NCBI GenBank assembly: GCA_965662045.1
Contig: CBFIGE010000009.1
Span: 43,750-107,749, forward strand
Reading direction: 5' to 3'
Source of the DNA: UBA3478 sp965662045
GTDB lineage: Bacteria; Bacteroidota; Bacteroidia; Flavobacteriales; Flavobacteriaceae
DNA length: 64,000 nt
The notes under the pieces were generated by a model. The model worked only from the letters and a program-made list of their open reading frames with translations. It searched no databases and was not told the origin of the DNA. Positions within the stretch are counted from its first letter, which is position 1. Each line of letters opens with the position of its first letter. Position numbers and translations under genes: made by a program. Of this stretch, positions 24,784 to 35,025 are shown piece after piece.

Positions 24784-25767
24784 ATGAAGAAAAGAACATT
24801 AGGCAACAATGGTTTGGAGGTATCGGAAATTGGCTTGGGCTGCATGGGAATGAGCTTTGGTTATGGCCCTGCCGCTGATAAAAACGACATGATCAAATTG
24901 ATTCGAAATGCCGTGGAACGCGGAATATCCTTTTTCGATACGGCAGAGGTATATGGGCCTTTTGCCAATGAAGAATTATTGGGCGAGGCCCTAGAACCAT
25001 TTGGCAATGAAGTAAAAATCGCGACCAAATTCGGGGTCAAAATTGAAAATGGCCAACAGTTGATGAACAGCAGTCCCGACAACATCAGAAAGAGTGTGGA
25101 AGGTTCGCTCAAACGCTTAAAAAGGGAAGTCATCGACCTATATTATCAGCATCGTGTAGATCCCAATGTACCTGCTGAAGAAATGGCGGGAGCAGTTAAG
25201 GATCTGATACAGGAAGGCAAGGTCAGACACTTCGGAATGTCCGAGGCAGGGGTTGAAAATATACGCAAGGCCCATGCTGTTCAACCCTTGTCCGCACTGC
25301 AAAGCGAATACTCGTTGTGGTGGAGAGAGCCGGAACAGAAGATTTTACCGATACTAGAGGAATTGGGGATTGGATTTGTTCCTTATAGTCCATTGGGCAA
25401 AGGATTCCTGACCGGTACAATAAATGCGGATACCGATTTTAATTCTTCGGATGTCCGTGGTCGGTTTCCCCGTTTTAGTCCAGAAGCTATTAAAGCAAAT
25501 ATGTCGTTAATCGATTTGGTGGGTAAAATGGCAAAACTAAAGAACGCAACTCCCGCCCAAATCGCTATCGCTTGGGTCTTGGCACAAAAGCCTTGGATCG
25601 TCCCAATTCCAGGAACGACCAAACTACATCGTGTTGAGGAGAACATTGGAGGCACAATCGTTAGTCTTACCAACAAGGATTTGAAAGAAATAGAGGATAC
25701 ACTATCTAAAATTGACATCGTTGGAGATCGCTATCCGCCAGCCGCACAAAAGACAATCAACCGTTAG
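24784..25767 (+). CDS. aldo/keto reductase
   Basis: A 327-residue NADPH-dependent carbonyl reductase with a (beta/alpha)8 barrel. The catalytic tetrad is visible: Asp and Tyr in FFDTAEVYGP, Lys in KIATKFG, His in YYQHRVDP. The cofactor-binding end reads PIPGTTKLHRVEEN. It belongs to the AKR13-like group (YakC or pyridoxal/perakine reductase relatives), which reduces diverse aldehydes and ketones. It has no signal peptide and acts in the cytoplasm. It is co-transcribed with the exported protein at 23987. A half-length paralogue is at 30840. Confidence 0.92.
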   Translation: MKKRTLGNNGLEVSEIGLGCMGMSFGYGPAADKNDMIKLIRNAVERGISFFDTAEVYGPFANEELLGEALEPFGNEVKIATKFGVKIENGQQLMNSSPDNIRKSVEGSLKRLKREVIDLYYQHRVDPNVPAEEMAGAVKDLIQEGKVRHFGMSEAGVENIRKAHAVQPLSALQSEYSLWWREPEQKILPILEELGIGFVPYSPLGKGFLTGTINADTDFNSSDVRGRFPRFSPEAIKANMSLIDLVGKMAKLKNATPAQIAIAWVLAQKPWIVPIPGTTKLHRVEENIGGTIVSLTNKDLKEIEDTLSKIDIVGDRYPPAAQKTINR

Positions 25768-25953
25768 TTTTATGAATGAAATTTCCTAAACTTTTTATAG
25801 AACTTACAACTTATGAAACCTAAAAAATATATACTAGTTTTCTAAGTACATGACAAAAATTTGCTAATTTCTATTTCCATTGGTTTCAGAGCGTTCAATA
25901 GGCAGTTGAAGATATAGTCTAGGCCATTGTATATCATTTCGAAAATTGAAATT

Positions 25954-26787
25954 TTAACGCAATCGATTCCGATATTCGGTCGGTGTTGCACCCAAAACCT
26001 TTTTCACATACCGCGTGAAAAAAGACCGACTTGAAAACATCATTTTATCAGCAATTTCTGCAATGTTCAGATTTTTGTTCTGCAAAAAAAGTATGATACG
26101 CTCTTTGGTGTATCGTTGGATCCATTCAGACGCCGTAACACCTGAGTTTTGCTTGCAAACAAAATTCAAATATTTAGGGGTCACGTTAAGTGTATTGGCA
26201 TAATAACGTACTTCCCTTTCGGCCATACAATGCTCTTGTACCAGATGAACGAACCGCTCATAAAGGGACCCACTTTGTAAGGTCCGTTTTCGGCGTTCGT
26301 ATTCGTTCGCAAAGGTGTGCCACATTTCAAGAATGAACAACCGCATTTGCAATTTCAATACCTCTTCATAAAACCGATGTTTACTATCTTTAAATTTTTC
26401 GTGCAACCATCTAAAATTTGATAAGACCCTTTGCCTGTCAATCTTTTCATTCAACTGTTTGATTGGGTATTGACGGGAATGCAGGATGGAATCTATACTC
26501 CAACTTTGATCAGGGATGTTATCGTATAAAAAATGTTTCTCCACCAGCAAAACCGTTGCTTTAAAGGCCTTGGAAAATATCAAATCCTTCAATTGGCTTT
26601 CAGCGAACCAAAACAAAAATTCATTGCCCTTGCATTTCATCTCTGTGTTGTTGAACAAAAAAGAAATACTTCCTTGATGGCAAAACAAATGAGTATGGTA
26701 ATAGGTATTGAAATCTATCGGAAATCCTGTTTCATTCGATAATTCCAAAAGCACAATACGCGACTTATTTTGACCTAGCTCCTTCAA
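25954..26787 (-). CDS. AraC-family transcriptional regulator
   Basis: A 277-residue regulator. The N-terminal part is a cupin sensor (TYYHTHLFCHQGSISFLFNN). The C-terminal helix-turn-helix pair includes YYANTLNVTPKYLNFVCKQ, SGVTASEWIQRYTKER, NIAEIADKMMFSSRSFFTRY and ATPTEYRNRLR. It is transcribed away from the gene at 26897 with a 109-bp spacer, the standard layout for an activator and its target. The 25768-25953 gap downstream has no recognisable feature. Confidence 0.88.
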   Translation of the reverse strand: MKELGQNKSRIVLLELSNETGFPIDFNTYYHTHLFCHQGSISFLFNNTEMKCKGNEFLFWFAESQLKDLIFSKAFKATVLLVEKHFLYDNIPDQSWSIDSILHSRQYPIKQLNEKIDRQRVLSNFRWLHEKFKDSKHRFYEEVLKLQMRLFILEMWHTFANEYERRKRTLQSGSLYERFVHLVQEHCMAEREVRYYANTLNVTPKYLNFVCKQNSGVTASEWIQRYTKERIILFLQNKNLNIAEIADKMMFSSRSFFTRYVKKVLGATPTEYRNRLR

Positions 26788-26868
26788 TTCAACTATCGTT
26801 TTTACAAAAATAGGTGATATTTGACATTATGTGCGTAATAGATGTTACAAATGTGAATAACGGATTTT

Positions 26869-26876
26869 TACTTTTG
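26869..26876 (+). promoter_or_regulatory. TAnnTTTG promoter element before the second exported-protein gene
   Basis: TACTTTTG fits TAnnTTTG exactly and lies 20 bp before the ATG at 26897, in the spacer shared with the divergent AraC gene. No good -33 element is visible, consistent with a need for an activator. Confidence 0.4.
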
Positions 26877-26896
26877 TCTTATAAAAGCCAAAGCTC

Positions 26897-27691
26897 TTGA
26901 TGAAAATGAATAATCGGACTATAAAAAATCTCATTGTGCTACTGATTATTTTTGTGAGTGGTTTTAATGTAAAGGCGCAAGAAGAAACAGAACCGTTTCT
27001 AGATGATTTTCGGGGTACTGCGAGCATTACCCATAACGGCATTTCATTAGTACCCTCCTTCTCTCTGGGGGATCCAGCTTTGTTGTTTGATTTGAAGTTT
27101 ACAAAGGGAAGGGTCAGTTTTGAACCTGATATGCGATTCGCACTTGAAGGAAAGCCCTGGTCATTTTTATTCTGGTTTCGGTATAAGGCGGTTCAAAAGG
27201 AAAAGTTTTCGCTCCGTATCGGAGCGCATCCTGCACTCAATTTTAGAACGGTTAATGTCATTAGAAACGGAGTAAATGAAGAATTGCTTGAATCTCGCCG
27301 CTATCTTGCGGCTGAAATAGTGCCTAACTATAAAATATCTGAAAAAGTAAGTATCGGTGTGTATTACTTGCGCGGACAAGGTTTTGACGAGGGCGTAAAG
27401 ACAACCAATTTTTTGGTGTTGAATTCCTCCTTTACCAATCTATTTATTTCTGAACAATTCTATTTCAACATTTCCCCACAGGTATATTATTTAACCACCG
27501 ACGATGATAAAGGGTATTATGCAGTTGGATTTATCACTTTTGCCAAGAAGGATTTTCCACTTGCTATTTCGGCCATTTTGAACAAGGCCATTGATACGGA
27601 AATAGTGCCAGAAGATGATTTTACATGGAATATTTCCTTGGTGTATAGTTTTGGCGGTGCGAATAGGCAAATGTCGAAACAAAAAATATGA
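26897..27691 (+). CDS. exported beta-barrel-like protein, paralogue of the one at 23987
   Basis: A 264-residue protein with signal peptide ending FNVKAQ. It shares with the protein at 23987 the segments LVPSFSLGDPA, RVSFEPDMRFALEGKPWSF and the tail DDFTWNISLVYSFGG, and has the same alternating-strand texture, so an outer-membrane barrel is likely. No named family recognised. It opens the second module, 31 bp before the O-acetyltransferase gene, and is divergent from its AraC regulator. Confidence 0.6.
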   Translation: MMKMNNRTIKNLIVLLIIFVSGFNVKAQEETEPFLDDFRGTASITHNGISLVPSFSLGDPALLFDLKFTKGRVSFEPDMRFALEGKPWSFLFWFRYKAVQKEKFSLRIGAHPALNFRTVNVIRNGVNEELLESRRYLAAEIVPNYKISEKVSIGVYYLRGQGFDEGVKTTNFLVLNSSFTNLFISEQFYFNISPQVYYLTTDDDKGYYAVGFITFAKKDFPLAISAILNKAIDTEIVPEDDFTWNISLVYSFGGANRQMSKQKI

Positions 27692-27721
27692 TGGCCATTG
27701 TAAATAGTTTACTTTGTAAAA

Positions 27722-28324
27722 ATGGATAAAGCAAAAAACCAAAATGAAAAAAATAGTTCCCGTCCGGCGGATACGGACATTTTTGAGCGCTTAAAGAAAG
27801 GAGAAACCATTCCGCCCAACGACCCTCAAGCCTATAGAATGCGTGAGGCCTGCCATAGCTCGAAAAAATTATTGGTGCAGATGAACAATGCTACAGACCC
27901 CAAAGAAATCAGGGATTTACTGAGCCAAATCACAGGGAGTGAAATTGACGAAAGCGTCACCGTTTTTACACCGCTCTATATCAACTATGGAAAGCATACT
28001 AAAATTGGTAAAAATGTATTCATCAACTTCGATTGTGTCTTTCTTGATTTGGGAGGAATTACTATTGAAGATGGCGTACTGATAGCACCCAAGGTCAGCT
28101 TGCTGTCCGAAGGACACCCTATTTCTCCCGATAAAAGACATTCGCTGGTTCCGAAACCCATCCATATTAAGAAGAATGCATGGATCGGTGCCAATGCCAC
28201 CATTTTGCATGGTGTAACCATTGGGGAAAACTCGGTAGTTGCCGCGGGTTCGGTCGTTTCCAAAGACGTTCCCGACAATGTTGTCGTAGGAGGTGCTCCT
28301 GCAAAAATCATCAAGGAAATTTAA
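27722..28324 (+). CDS. sugar O-acetyltransferase (left-handed beta-helix)
   Basis: A 200-residue acetyl-CoA-dependent transferase of the maltose/galactoside acetyltransferase type. The N-terminal helical part has the PNDPQAYRMREAC region. Hexapeptide repeats follow: TKIGKNVFINFDCVFLDLGG, ITIEDGVLIAPKVSL, the catalytic-site histidine in LLSEGHP, then IGANATILHGVTIGENSVVA and GAPAKIIKEI. It acetylates a sugar or glycoside hydroxyl in the cytoplasm. Here it lies in a redox module rather than a sugar operon, so a detoxifying role on an unusual hydroxyl compound is possible. Confidence 0.87.
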   Translation: MDKAKNQNEKNSSRPADTDIFERLKKGETIPPNDPQAYRMREACHSSKKLLVQMNNATDPKEIRDLLSQITGSEIDESVTVFTPLYINYGKHTKIGKNVFINFDCVFLDLGGITIEDGVLIAPKVSLLSEGHPISPDKRHSLVPKPIHIKKNAWIGANATILHGVTIGENSVVAAGSVVSKDVPDNVVVGGAPAKIIKEI

Positions 28325-28334
28325 AACAGATAAA

Positions 28335-28841
28335 ATGAGAACAATAATGAGAACAAAAATGACACTCGCAGTTGCCCTCCTACTATTGATAGGTCAGGCC
28401 TGCAATACAAAAATTGAAAAACAAGAAAATATAAAGTCGGACAACAACGAATTGAATGCCATTTTCCCAAAGGGCAAAAAAGGTTCGGAAGAATGGTTTA
28501 CAGGGAATGCCTATGCTATTCGATTGGTTGAAGCAGATTCAATACACACAACCCTTACCGGTAATGTTTATTTTGAACCAAAAGCAAGAAGCCATTGGCA
28601 TACCCACCCCTCAGGTCAAATACTACTCATTACCGATGGGGTCGGCTACCACCAGATCGAAGGGCAAGAAATTGAAGTCATCAAAAAAGGTGATGTGGTA
28701 AAATGTCCACCCAACGTAAAACATTGGCACGGGGCAAGCCCTGACATAGGTTTACAACAACTTTATATTATTCCCAATACGGAACAGGGGATTGTAGAAT
28801 GGATGGAGCCGGTAACAGATGAAGTCTATAACGCTAAATAA
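28335..28841 (+). CDS. cupin-domain lipoprotein
   Basis: Start chosen at 28335 (MRTIMRTKM); an in-frame start at 28293 would overlap the preceding gene. The lipoprotein signal ends LLIGQAC. The single cupin has HWHTHPSGQILLI (three metal-binding histidines with a downstream Glu/Gln region) and NVKHWHGASP as second motif. It is the type found beside carboxymuconolactone decarboxylases and in (R)-mandelonitrile lyase-like cupins, binding Mn or Fe. Being lipid-anchored, it acts outside the cytoplasm. The reaction is unknown. Confidence 0.8.
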   Translation: MRTIMRTKMTLAVALLLLIGQACNTKIEKQENIKSDNNELNAIFPKGKKGSEEWFTGNAYAIRLVEADSIHTTLTGNVYFEPKARSHWHTHPSGQILLITDGVGYHQIEGQEIEVIKKGDVVKCPPNVKHWHGASPDIGLQQLYIIPNTEQGIVEWMEPVTDEVYNAK

Positions 28842-28910
28842 CCAAACAATAAATCTGATTCAATTGATTTACAGTAACTGTTCAGGTTAATAAACTGAAA
28901 ACATATAAAA

Positions 28911-29810
28911 ATGAAAATAGTAAAACTATTATTTCTCGTAATTGCCTTCCAGGTATTCCAAACGTCATTGGGCCAAACCTCCAATCCTGTGATTTCTCTT
29001 TTCCCTGAGGGTACAATTTTACATGGCAATATACCATACAACAACGATACCTTGCCTAAGCACCTTTTGGATATTTACTTACCACCCAATGTGAAGGACG
29101 AGGTTCCATTGGTCGTATTTATTCACGGAGGCGGGTGGATCGGTAACGACAAGTATGCCGACATCGGCTATATGAAAAATACGGTGGCAGAAATCATTAA
29201 CAATGGGTATGCCTTAGCTTCCATAGATTACCGATTTGCAACTCAGGCCATTTTTCTAGCACAGATACAAGACTGTAATAGTGCAGTTTCGTTTTTATAC
29301 GATAACGCAGAAAAGTATGGATTTGATACGGAACGAATTGCCGTAATGGGTTTTTCAGCCGGTGGGCATTTGGCTTCAATGATGGGTTTGTCCAAGAATG
29401 ATAATGTGCCCAACTTTTTTATGCCCGATACGAATACATCATTCAAATTTAAAGCAGTCGTAGATTTTTATAGTCCGGCAGAATTGATATTATTTCCCGG
29501 TGCCAATGACCCAAAATCGCCCGAAGCACTTTTGATCGGTGCCACTCCCCTTGACCGACCTGATTTGGCAAAGGTGGCAAGTCCCGTAACTTATGTGGAT
29601 GAAAATGACCCTCCTTTTTTGATTATTCATGGCGAAAAAGACGATTTGGTTTCCCCAAGACAGTCACAACTATTGAGTTCATGGTTGAATACCAAAGGCG
29701 TGGAAAACGAGTTGATTCTTGTAAAGGATGCGCCTCATTTTGGAGAGATGTTCGATGTGGATGACATACGAACCAAGGTTATTGATTTTTTACAAAAACA
29801 CTTAAGATAG
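28911..29810 (+). CDS. secreted alpha/beta hydrolase (esterase)
   Basis: A 299-residue serine hydrolase with signal peptide ending SLGQT. Motifs: oxyanion HGGGWIGND, nucleophile GFSAGGHLASMMG near 150, acid in HGEKDDLVSP and histidine in DAPHFGEM, the BD-FAE/hormone-sensitive-lipase-like arrangement. It is expected to hydrolyse acyl or feruloyl esters outside the cytoplasm. The next gene follows within a few bases, so they are co-transcribed. Confidence 0.87.
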   Translation: MKIVKLLFLVIAFQVFQTSLGQTSNPVISLFPEGTILHGNIPYNNDTLPKHLLDIYLPPNVKDEVPLVVFIHGGGWIGNDKYADIGYMKNTVAEIINNGYALASIDYRFATQAIFLAQIQDCNSAVSFLYDNAEKYGFDTERIAVMGFSAGGHLASMMGLSKNDNVPNFFMPDTNTSFKFKAVVDFYSPAELILFPGANDPKSPEALLIGATPLDRPDLAKVASPVTYVDENDPPFLIIHGEKDDLVSPRQSQLLSSWLNTKGVENELILVKDAPHFGEMFDVDDIRTKVIDFLQKHLR

Positions 29811-29838
29811 AATGTGTTTGAAATCTAAACATAGAATC

Positions 29839-30738
29839 ATGAAAAATAGAAGACGCTTTTCCACTCGATTCATCGTATTGCTTATGCTGCTATCGAATAG
29901 TCTCAATGCCCAATCTGAAGAAGGGAAAACAAAGAATTATCAAGCCAAAGCCCCAGAAACCCAACCTTTCGGAAAGGAAGCCTTTGAAAATTCAGATAAA
30001 ACTACCTTGCGATGGCTGGGCATGGGAGGTTTTTTCATCAACAGTCGGGGGACCACAATGATGGTAGATCCGCTTTTAAAAGGTTTTGACATGCCCGTGA
30101 TGATTGAATACCCAATTAAGACCGAAGATGTTCCAAGTTTGGATGCCGTATTGGTTACGCATGCTGATAACGATCATTATAGCATTCCTACAACAAATGA
30201 TTTAGGAGGCGTTACCAAGACGTATCACAGTACACAATTTGTCGGTTCACTCTTAAAAAATGAAGGATTACCAGGTTTTGGCCATGACATTGGCGATGTT
30301 TTTAAAGTGGGGCCGGTAAAAGTCACTATGATTCCTGTGGATCACTCATGGCAAAATGCCTATCCTGGTACAAGTCCACGTAAATTTAAGGATGAGGATT
30401 CTTGCGGATTTTGGATTGAAACTCCCGATGGTACCATCTGGGCCACCGGCGATTCCCGTTTGATGCCTAATCACCTGACGATGCCAACGCCTGATGCAAT
30501 CTTGTTCGATTGGTCGGATAGCGAATGGCATTTTACCTTTGAAGGTGCAGTAAAATTGGCGAATGCCTACCCGAATACGATTCTCTTGTTGAATCATTGG
30601 GGTTCGGTGGATGCACCTGATTTTTCACCCTTTAACGCCGATCCTGAAAAGTTGAAAGTTGCATTAGTAAACCCAGAACGGATTGTTGTTTTGGCACCAG
30701 GAGAGCCTTATACACTTAAACGTTTGCAAAAGGAATAA
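29839..30738 (+). CDS. exported MBL-fold metallo-hydrolase (UlaG-like)
   Basis: Start chosen at 29839 (MKNRRRFST), which gives a signal peptide ending NSLNAQ; an in-frame Met at 29812 is possible. The metallo-beta-lactamase fold shows the metal site VTHADNDHY (H-x-D-x-D-H), DHSW, the bridging Asp in ATGDSRL and the final His in LLNHWG. UlaG-type enzymes open lactones and NAPE-PLD-type relatives cut phosphodiesters; a secreted lactonase or esterase fits the neighbouring hydrolase and cupin. The specific substrate is unknown. Confidence 0.82.
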   Translation: MKNRRRFSTRFIVLLMLLSNSLNAQSEEGKTKNYQAKAPETQPFGKEAFENSDKTTLRWLGMGGFFINSRGTTMMVDPLLKGFDMPVMIEYPIKTEDVPSLDAVLVTHADNDHYSIPTTNDLGGVTKTYHSTQFVGSLLKNEGLPGFGHDIGDVFKVGPVKVTMIPVDHSWQNAYPGTSPRKFKDEDSCGFWIETPDGTIWATGDSRLMPNHLTMPTPDAILFDWSDSEWHFTFEGAVKLANAYPNTILLLNHWGSVDAPDFSPFNADPEKLKVALVNPERIVVLAPGEPYTLKRLQKE

Positions 30739-30839
30739 AGAAAAGGTAATCTATAATTATTTTGCCGATGTCGTTGCGCCTCAGTTTCGTTCTATCAACT
30801 TAAAAGTGACTTATTGGTTAAATTTATAACTAAAATTTT

Positions 30840-31280
30840 ATGGAAAAAAGAACATTAGGAAACCACGGATTAAAAGTCTCCGCAATAGGCCTTGGCTGTA
30901 TGGGAATGAGTTTTGGCTATGGTCCTGCGAAGGATAAAAACGAAATGATTCCGTTAATTAGAAAAGCTGTGGAAAAAGGAGTTACCTTTTTTGACACTGC
31001 TGAAGTATATGGTCCTTATACTAACGAGGAGCTTCTTGGTGATGCACTCGCTCCATTTAAGGGAAAAGTAACTATTGCTACCAAATTCGGATTTAGTTTT
31101 GAGAATGGAAAAATGGCAGGAATCAATAGTAGACCAGAAAATATTAGAAAGTCTGCCGAAGGATGTTTAAAGAGATTGAAAGTTGAATCTCTTGACCTTT
31201 TTTATCAACATCGGGTAGACCCAAATGTACCTATTGAAGATGTCGCTGGTACCGTAAAAGATTTAATAAAAAAGGGATAA
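30840..31280 (+). pseudogene. aldo/keto reductase gene truncated to its N-terminal half
   Basis: 146 codons strongly similar to the reductase at 24784: GLGCMGMSFGYGP, FFDTAEVYGPYTNEELLG, TIATKFGFSFENG and YQHRVDPNVP. All four catalytic-tetrad residues remain, but the frame stops after KDLIKKG, where the intact paralogue continues KVRHFGMSEAG. The NADPH-binding half is gone, so the product cannot work. The missing part is not found to the right. After the stop, an in-frame piece RKQLFLMETPTGKVHHI (31292-31342) has no match I can name and looks like foreign DNA at the junction. Confidence 0.8.
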
Positions 31281-31347
31281 CCCCTATAAATAGAAAGCAG
31301 CTATTCTTAATGGAAACACCAACGGGAAAAGTGCATCATATATAATA

Positions 31348-31507
31348 ATGTCATTTTATGATGAAAGCTTAAAAACGAAAAGAACACATTTAACAGAAGC
31401 AGAAATTAGAAAAGTAAAAGGATTTGAAAATATTTCAGATTCCCAATTACAGGAGCTCAGAGAAACACTATACAAGCTCTCTATTATAACCTATAATATT
31501 TTTACAA

Positions 31508-31515
<8 letters not shown>
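31348..31515 (+). CDS. small ORF preceding the recombinase
   Basis: 55 codons, MSFYDESLKTKRTHLTEAE through KGFENISDSQLQELRETLY to ITYNIFTNE. It is helical with no signal peptide. Its stop overlaps the recombinase ATG at 31508 (ATGAATGA). Small ORFs of this kind lie directly in front of Bacteroidota recombinase genes in mobile elements, so it is likely part of the element. Function unknown; a directionality factor is conceivable. Confidence 0.55.
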
Positions 31516-33189
<1,674 letters not shown>

Positions 33190-33271
33190 ATATGGAAGGC
33201 AAAGATACGAACAAATCAAACTTTTGGGCAAACTTTCCTTTAAATATTCTTAATACTTTCTTTAATGGGTA

Positions 33272-34966
33272 TTAATTTTTATACATACTAAAAGTTGGGT
33301 CATAACCAACACGATGTGCATTGAGGTGCAGTACTTCTCCTTTTTTCAAAAGTAGGGGTTCGCCTTGGTAGACCTTCCAAGGTAGTGGAACTTTAATAGG
33401 ATCACCTGTTTTGACGCGGTTATTTACCGTACTAAATCCCCAGCTGTGAATAGATCGATATACAGAGTCTAAAACAGCAGTTTGTTGAATGCGATACGAA
33501 ATTGAGGCTCCTTCAGTTTCGCTTTTTAAATAGAGTCTATTCTTTTTGTCAATTACCCTGACTTCAGCCGTTTTTGGAGCTGAGGTGGTATTTCCCCACC
33601 ATGATTTAATCATTTCTACTTCAGATTGTTCAGAGAGATCGCCCACCTCTGTAAGCCAACTAAATAAGGCTGTTTTGAGTTCGTCTTTTTTTTCGGCAAA
33701 GTTTGCATCATTGGCCATATTATATATCTCATCTGGGTCTTTGGAGGTATAGTACAATTCTTCTTCCGGTTTTTCAGGCAAGAACCAATCGAGTAAAAAA
33801 GGATTATTGATTTGGCCAGCGTCTCTTTTGGCCAATATTTCTTTCATCGAACGGATACCGTGCCGGTAAGTGATGTCTTGATATTTAGGTTGTTTTGGAT
33901 TGTAGTTGTAAACGTATCGAAAGTTACCATCACTAATCGACCGAGAGCGATCGTATTTGTCATCGAGACGATCTTTTGCGGCATAAACGTATTTGTTTTT
34001 TTCTTCAGCACTATGCTGCCCCAAAAACGCCTTTCCTTGCAGATGGTCAGGAGGCTGAATTCCTGCAATAGATAAAAGGGTTGGTGCGAAGTCAACACTT
34101 GAAATCAAATCATTATTGGTGCTTCCTCTTTGTGCCTTGTAGGGCAATTTGACTAATAGTGGAATATGAGTACCTCGTTCTATGATTTCGCGCTTGGTCC
34201 AGGGAAGAACTCCTCCATGATCGCTAAAAAAGAAAATATAACTCGATTCATATAATCCATCCGTTTTGAGCATTTCAATTATTTGCCCCACGTGTCGATC
34301 CATTTCTTCTATACGAGTGTACAGTAAGGCCATATCTTTTTTTAGGGTCATACTCGGTTCATAGAATAAAGGAAGAGTAATTTTTTCAGGATCATAACCC
34401 AAGGAATCTTGATCGCGCATCAATTGAGATTCATGTGTACGCGCCAAATTATAGATGCTAAAAAAAGCTTGATTATCAGCCCTGTTTCGATGTGAGGCTG
34501 CAGGACTACTTTCATCCCAAACACTAACGGGTTCTTCAAATTGATAATCTTCTTTGCTGTTATTGGTGGTATAATAGCCTCTCATTCTCAGGTATTCCGG
34601 AAAAGCTTTGACCTCTTTTGGCAATACTGCAGAATACCTTGCGGGCACTCCTTCGGGAATAAATTGTGTATTGTAATTCAGGGTTCTCATGTGTTGCGTT
34701 CCAACTGAAATGGGATGCATCCCCGTAATTATGGCAGATCTACTCGGTGCGCAAACTCCAGCAGCAGTGTATGCTTTATTATATTGTATTCCGTCAGCTC
34801 GTAATGCATCTAAATTTGGAGTACGTACATGTGTATCTCCATATGAATTCAAATAAGGAGAAATATCTTCACAAACAATCCAAACGATATTAGGACTTTG
34901 CTGCTGTGCCAGAACTCCTAGAAAACAGCATAGAAAGCTGATGGTGAGAATGTTTCTTTTTTTCAT
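33272..34966 (-). CDS. secreted S1-family sulfatase
   Basis: A 564-residue formylglycine-dependent sulfatase with signal peptide ending LGVLAQ. Metal and active-site motifs: IVWIVCEDISPYLNSYGD, the modification site VCAPSRSAIITG (Cys converted to formylglycine), and FFFSDHGG. A C-terminal extra domain (SISYRIQQTAVLDS onward) ends the protein. It removes sulfate esters from carbohydrates, as expected in use of algal polysaccharides. It is divergent from the sulfatase at 35026 with a 59-bp spacer. The subfamily and sugar target cannot be fixed by eye. Confidence 0.88.
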   Translation of the reverse strand: MKKRNILTISFLCCFLGVLAQQQSPNIVWIVCEDISPYLNSYGDTHVRTPNLDALRADGIQYNKAYTAAGVCAPSRSAIITGMHPISVGTQHMRTLNYNTQFIPEGVPARYSAVLPKEVKAFPEYLRMRGYYTTNNSKEDYQFEEPVSVWDESSPAASHRNRADNQAFFSIYNLARTHESQLMRDQDSLGYDPEKITLPLFYEPSMTLKKDMALLYTRIEEMDRHVGQIIEMLKTDGLYESSYIFFFSDHGGVLPWTKREIIERGTHIPLLVKLPYKAQRGSTNNDLISSVDFAPTLLSIAGIQPPDHLQGKAFLGQHSAEEKNKYVYAAKDRLDDKYDRSRSISDGNFRYVYNYNPKQPKYQDITYRHGIRSMKEILAKRDAGQINNPFLLDWFLPEKPEEELYYTSKDPDEIYNMANDANFAEKKDELKTALFSWLTEVGDLSEQSEVEMIKSWWGNTTSAPKTAEVRVIDKKNRLYLKSETEGASISYRIQQTAVLDSVYRSIHSWGFSTVNNRVKTGDPIKVPLPWKVYQGEPLLLKKGEVLHLNAHRVGYDPTFSMYKN

Positions 34967-35025
34967 TTGGCTGTATTTTTCGTGATTAAATCTTAAATTA
35001 AAGAAAATTCTTTAACTCTAACTCA

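Noticed and set aside
31280..31300. Possible attachment-site core: CCCTATAAATAG near the reductase break against CTCTATAGTAG beside the tRNA
   Set aside because: The match is short and imperfect; no longer duplicated flank was seen on the left, so no attachment pair is claimed.
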